Positions 40,233 to 42,729 of a stretch of DNA of 42,729 nt are shown piece after piece. The notes below the pieces were generated by a model. The model saw nothing but the letters and a program-made list of their open reading frames with translations. It had not been told where the DNA came from and did no database searches. Position numbers and translations under genes: made by a program. Numbering within the stretch: the stretch's first letter is position 1; each line of letters opens with the position of its first letter. The DNA is from DATBIS01 sp036556805 (GTDB taxonomy: Bacteria > Actinomycetota > UBA4738 > HRBIN12), in contig DATBIS010000129.1 in assembly GCA_036556805.1 (NCBI GenBank), positions 1-42,729 of the forward strand. Direction: 5' to 3'.

Positions 40233-41267
40233 ATGGGCGAGCTCCGCTCCACCTTCGTCGAGGCGGGCGCGCGCTCCGCCGAGGATGTGGCCGCCGACGT
40301 CGTGGCCTTCCTCGACGAGGCAACGCGAAGCCTCGACGTCGCGATCTACGACTTCGAGGCGCGCGAGGGCCCGACCGTGCGGATCGCCGACGCGCTCGAG
40401 GCCGCGCTTGCGCGCGGCGTCGCGGTGCGCGTGGTCTTCAACCTCGAGCCGAGCGACAACCCGGCCGATCCGCGTCCGATGCAGGGCTCGCCGGCCGCGA
40501 TCGACGGCCTCGAGGTCCCCACGCGCGGGATCGACGGCCGCGCCGGACTGATGCACCACAAATACATCGTGCGCGACGCCCAGACGGTCTGGACCGGCTC
40601 GATGAACTGGACGCCCGACTCCTTGGGCGTGCAGGAGAACGTGCTCGTCACGATCGACTCGCCGGAGGTCGCGTCCGCGTTCCTCGCGAACTTCGAGCGG
40701 CTGTGGACGCGCGGTCGGATCGATCGGTCGGGGTCGGTGGGCGACGTCCTCGAGCTCGACCATGGGGTCCGCGTGCGGCCGATGTTCTCGCCGTTCCCGC
40801 CGTTCCTCGGGCACGCCGTCGCCGGCCGCATCGTCGAGGCGAACCGCAGGATCCGGGTGCTGTCCCCGGTGCTCACGAGCGGCGCCGTCCTCGGCACGCT
40901 GTGCGAGCACATCGCGCGCAGCAGGCTCGATGTCGGCGGCGCGTACGACCTCACCCAGATGGAGGACGTCCAGCGTCAGTGGGGGCTCGTCCCGCACAAC
41001 CGCTGGAAGATCGAGGCCTGGAAGACGATCGCGCCGTACCTCGCGGGCAAGGTCTCCACGCGCTACCGGCCCGACGCGGTGCACGACTACATGCACGCGA
41101 AGGCCGTCGTCGTCGACGACGAGGTCATCACGGGGAGCTTCAATTTCTCGAAGCACGGCGAGGGGAACGCCGAGAACGTCCTGTTCGTCGTGAGCGAGTA
41201 CCACGCCGTGCGCTTCGCGGAGTTCGCCGACCGCGTCGCCGCGCGCTACGTGGTCGCCTCAACCTGA
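40233..41267 (+). CDS. phospholipase-D-family protein
   Basis: PLD-superfamily protein of 344 aa with two HKD motifs: MHHKYIVRDAQTVWTGSMNW (His-x-Lys-x4-Asp, N-terminal half) and MHAKAVVVDDEVITGSFNFS (C-terminal half), each followed by a GS-x-N turn. There is no signal peptide, so it is probably cytoplasmic. This layout suits a phosphodiesterase acting on phospholipid or nucleic acid; cytoplasmic location and neighbouring nucleases favour DNA or RNA, which is inference. The ATG at 40233 lies 85 bp from the divergent ccr start. The last 22 bp overlap the end of the convergent PD-(D/E)XK gene. Confidence 0.88.
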   Translation: MGELRSTFVEAGARSAEDVAADVVAFLDEATRSLDVAIYDFEAREGPTVRIADALEAALARGVAVRVVFNLEPSDNPADPRPMQGSPAAIDGLEVPTRGIDGRAGLMHHKYIVRDAQTVWTGSMNWTPDSLGVQENVLVTIDSPEVASAFLANFERLWTRGRIDRSGSVGDVLELDHGVRVRPMFSPFPPFLGHAVAGRIVEANRRIRVLSPVLTSGAVLGTLCEHIARSRLDVGGAYDLTQMEDVQRQWGLVPHNRWKIEAWKTIAPYLAGKVSTRYRPDAVHDYMHAKAVVVDDEVITGSFNFSKHGEGNAENVLFVVSEYHAVRFAEFADRVAARYVVAST

Positions 41268-42196
41268 CGCCGGCCGGCGTTCGGATCGAACGACGGACAG
41301 CGCTCGCCGCGCGGGCACCACCCGCACCAGACGCCGGGGGTGAGCTCCGGCTCGCGCCCGCCTTCCACCGCGCTCGCGCTGCGAGCGGTCGCGATCACGC
41401 GGTCGACGGCGCGCCCGAGCATCTCCTCACCCACGTCTTCGGCCTGCCACTCGCCGCTCTCGAGGAACAGCGACGCGACCCGGTACGGCGGCACGCCGAA
41501 CCGCAGCGTGAGCACGAGCGCGTAGAAGCGCATGTCCTCGGCGTGCTCGGGCCGCGCGTCGCCGCTCTTGAAGTCCAGCGCGAGCCTCGTCGCGCGGTTC
41601 GGCTCGAGCTCGTCGGCGACCCCGAGGAGCAGGTCGATCTGGCCCGACAGCACGAGCGCGCCGCCGAGCAGCTCGGCGCGCGCGCGGAACTCGGTGACGG
41701 GGGCGAGCTGCCGGCGCAGCGACCGCAGCGGCGGCAGCGACGCACGGAGCAGCGTGAGCCGGCGCGCCGCCTCCATCAGCGCCTCGTCGCGATCGGCGTC
41801 GGCGAGAGAGCCCCAGTGTTCCGCGAACCGCTCCTCGCGGTTCCTGAGACGCGTGGCGGCAACCTCGGCCGCGGACAGCGGGTCGAGCGGTTCGGTGCTC
41901 GCCATGTCCACTTCGATCGCCTTGTGGGAGAGCACGCCGCCGGCCGACTTCGCGGAGTGGACGAACGGCGTGGCCTCGCCGCCGAGGTCCGCGGCGAACA
42001 GACCCTCGCACCGGTCGCGGTTCGAGAGCCTCTCCTTGCCGATCCACAGTTGATCCCGCAGGTCGAGGCCACGCGCGGCCTCCTCGATGCGGTCGCGAAG
42101 CCGCTGCGCCACGTCCGAGGGGAACGTGGGCCGCTCTCCCGTGCCGATCAACTGCTCGAGGGTGCGCCGCTGCGGGTCGGTGAGGGTGAGGCTCAC
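41246..42196 (-). CDS. PD-(D/E)XK nuclease-family protein with predicted Fe-S cluster
   Basis: Protein of 316 aa of the Cas4/AddB/RecB-like group. Nuclease core: SGQIDLL (Asp188) and LALDFKSG (Asp208, Lys210). Four cysteines are placed as in Cas4 and AddB: Cys63 (NRDRCEGL) near the N-terminus and Cys291, Cys294 and Cys300 (WCGWCPRGERC) at the end, a typical 4Fe-4S pattern. It would cut or process DNA, perhaps single-stranded ends. No helicase domain, cas gene or CRISPR is near. The GTG at 42196 is the first in-frame start without a ribosome site, so the message may be leaderless. It overlaps the PLD gene end by 22 bp and is divergent from the ArsR-DUF2087 gene by 27 bp. Confidence 0.85.
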   Translation of the reverse strand: MSLTLTDPQRRTLEQLIGTGERPTFPSDVAQRLRDRIEEAARGLDLRDQLWIGKERLSNRDRCEGLFAADLGGEATPFVHSAKSAGGVLSHKAIEVDMASTEPLDPLSAAEVAATRLRNREERFAEHWGSLADADRDEALMEAARRLTLLRASLPPLRSLRRQLAPVTEFRARAELLGGALVLSGQIDLLLGVADELEPNRATRLALDFKSGDARPEHAEDMRFYALVLTLRFGVPPYRVASLFLESGEWQAEDVGEEMLGRAVDRVIATARSASAVEGGREPELTPGVWCGWCPRGERCPSFDPNAGRRQVEATT

Positions 42197-42223
42197 GGGT
42201 GCATGGTAGGGATAGAGGCCGAC

Positions 42224-42729
42224 ATGGCCGAGACCCCCGACGAGATTCTTCGCGCGCTCGCGGATCCCGAGCGCCTCGCGATCGCCGGCGCGCTCGCGCG
42301 ATCCGAGGCCACGTCGGCGACGCTCGCCGAGTCGCTCGGCCTCGCCGTCGCGCGAGTCCGCAAGCACCTGAACCGGCTGACCGCCGCCGGCGTCGTGCGG
42401 CTGCAGTCCGACCGGCGCACGTACCGGTTGGACCCGGAGACCCTCCGGTGGGCCGCCGAGCAGGTCGGGCCGCCGCGCGAGGCCGGCCTCGCGCTCGGCG
42501 CCGCGAACGAGGACGAGGAGCAGGTCCTGCGGACGTTCTTCCGCAACGGCCGTCTCACCGAGATCCCGATGAAGCGCTCGAAACGCCTGATCGTGCTCGA
42601 GCGCATCGGCCTCGAGTTCGAACCCGGCGTCCGCTACCACGAGAAGGAGGTGAACGGCATCGTCGGGCGGTTCTTCAACGACTACGCGTCGCTCCGCCGG
42701 TATCTCGTCGACGAGGGCATCCTCTCGCG
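42224..42729 (+). CDS. ArsR-type HTH/DUF2087 protein, partial (runs off the window)
   Basis: At least 168 codons, open at the window end. Residues about 1-70 form a winged helix (ILRALADPERLAIAGALARS, LAESLGLAVARVRKHLNRL). From about 95 on, the sequence matches DUF2087: VLRTFFRNGRLTEIPMKRSK, then VLERIGLEFEPGVRYHEKEV and GRFFNDYASLRRYLVDEGIL. This is probably a regulator; DUF2087 is often fused to HTH domains, role unclear. The ATG at 42224 follows AGAGGCCGAC; an in-frame ATG at 42203 is less likely. It is divergent from the nuclease gene. Confidence 0.85.
   Translation, partial: MAETPDEILRALADPERLAIAGALARSEATSATLAESLGLAVARVRKHLNRLTAAGVVRLQSDRRTYRLDPETLRWAAEQVGPPREAGLALGAANEDEEQVLRTFFRNGRLTEIPMKRSKRLIVLERIGLEFEPGVRYHEKEVNGIVGRFFNDYASLRRYLVDEGILS

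Noticed and set aside
1..42729. CRISPR array, tRNA, rRNA, IS element or phage genes
   Set aside because: No regularly spaced repeats, no cloverleaf-like or rRNA sequence, no transposase or phage structural protein was found by reading; the Cas4-like protein stands alone.

Overview
The window is a gene-dense, visibly GC-rich stretch of bacterial chromosome. It has many GTG starts, short gaps and stop/start overlaps (ATGA, GTGA, TGATG). A DevS/DevR-type two-component pair, a crotonyl-CoA carboxylase/reductase and the overall base composition point to an actinobacterium (Actinomycetota), probably an uncultured lineage. That placement is inference; no rRNA or tRNA gene is visible. No phage, IS element or CRISPR array was seen.

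Region 1 (about 1-13.8 kb) looks like a redox/hypoxia stress island. It starts with a GAF sensor histidine kinase and a NarL/DevR-type regulator whose recognition helix reads LAEKTVKNYVS, as I recall it for mycobacterial DevR. Then come a receiver-like protein, a flavodoxin and a membrane protein in a coupled operon; a lipoprotein multicopper oxidase with an extra cupredoxin domain; two divergent CBS proteins; a 2TM protein; two membrane-anchored coiled-coil proteins; an ABC exporter coupled to a formate/nitrite channel; a GyrI-like protein; and an Hsp20. Several intergenic regions carry a GGGNCNNNNGNCCC dyad, the core of the mycobacterial DevR box. In three of them it occurs as a pair exactly 23 bp apart. 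I infer a local DevR-like regulon.

Region 2 (13.8-23.5 kb) is central metabolism: an NAD(P) transhydrogenase (pntA1-pntA2-pntB) coupled to a malic enzyme, a decayed dihydroorotate-dehydrogenase-like fragment, aconitase, a GNAT acetyltransferase, an acyl-CoA thioesterase and a lipoprotein.

Region 3 (23.5-33.7 kb) is the most unusual part. A tight four-gene operon, nurA-herA-mre11/sbcD-rad50/sbcC, has the gene content and order logic of the archaeal DNA end-resection cluster. Divergent from it is a 1317-residue membrane protein made of two TM segments, a very long coiled coil and a degenerate histidine-kinase core that lacks the phospho-acceptor His and the N-box Asn.

Region 4 (33.7-42.7 kb) holds acyl-CoA dehydrogenase and thiolase, an FtsH-like AAA protease, an HTH regulator coupled to methylmalonyl-CoA epimerase, crotonyl-CoA carboxylase/reductase, a phospholipase-D-family protein, a Cas4/AddB-like PD-(D/E)XK protein with four cysteines, and a partial ArsR-DUF2087 regulator cut by the window end. 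The acyl-CoA genes suggest C4/C5 acyl-CoA (ethylmalonyl-CoA or butyrate-level) metabolism.
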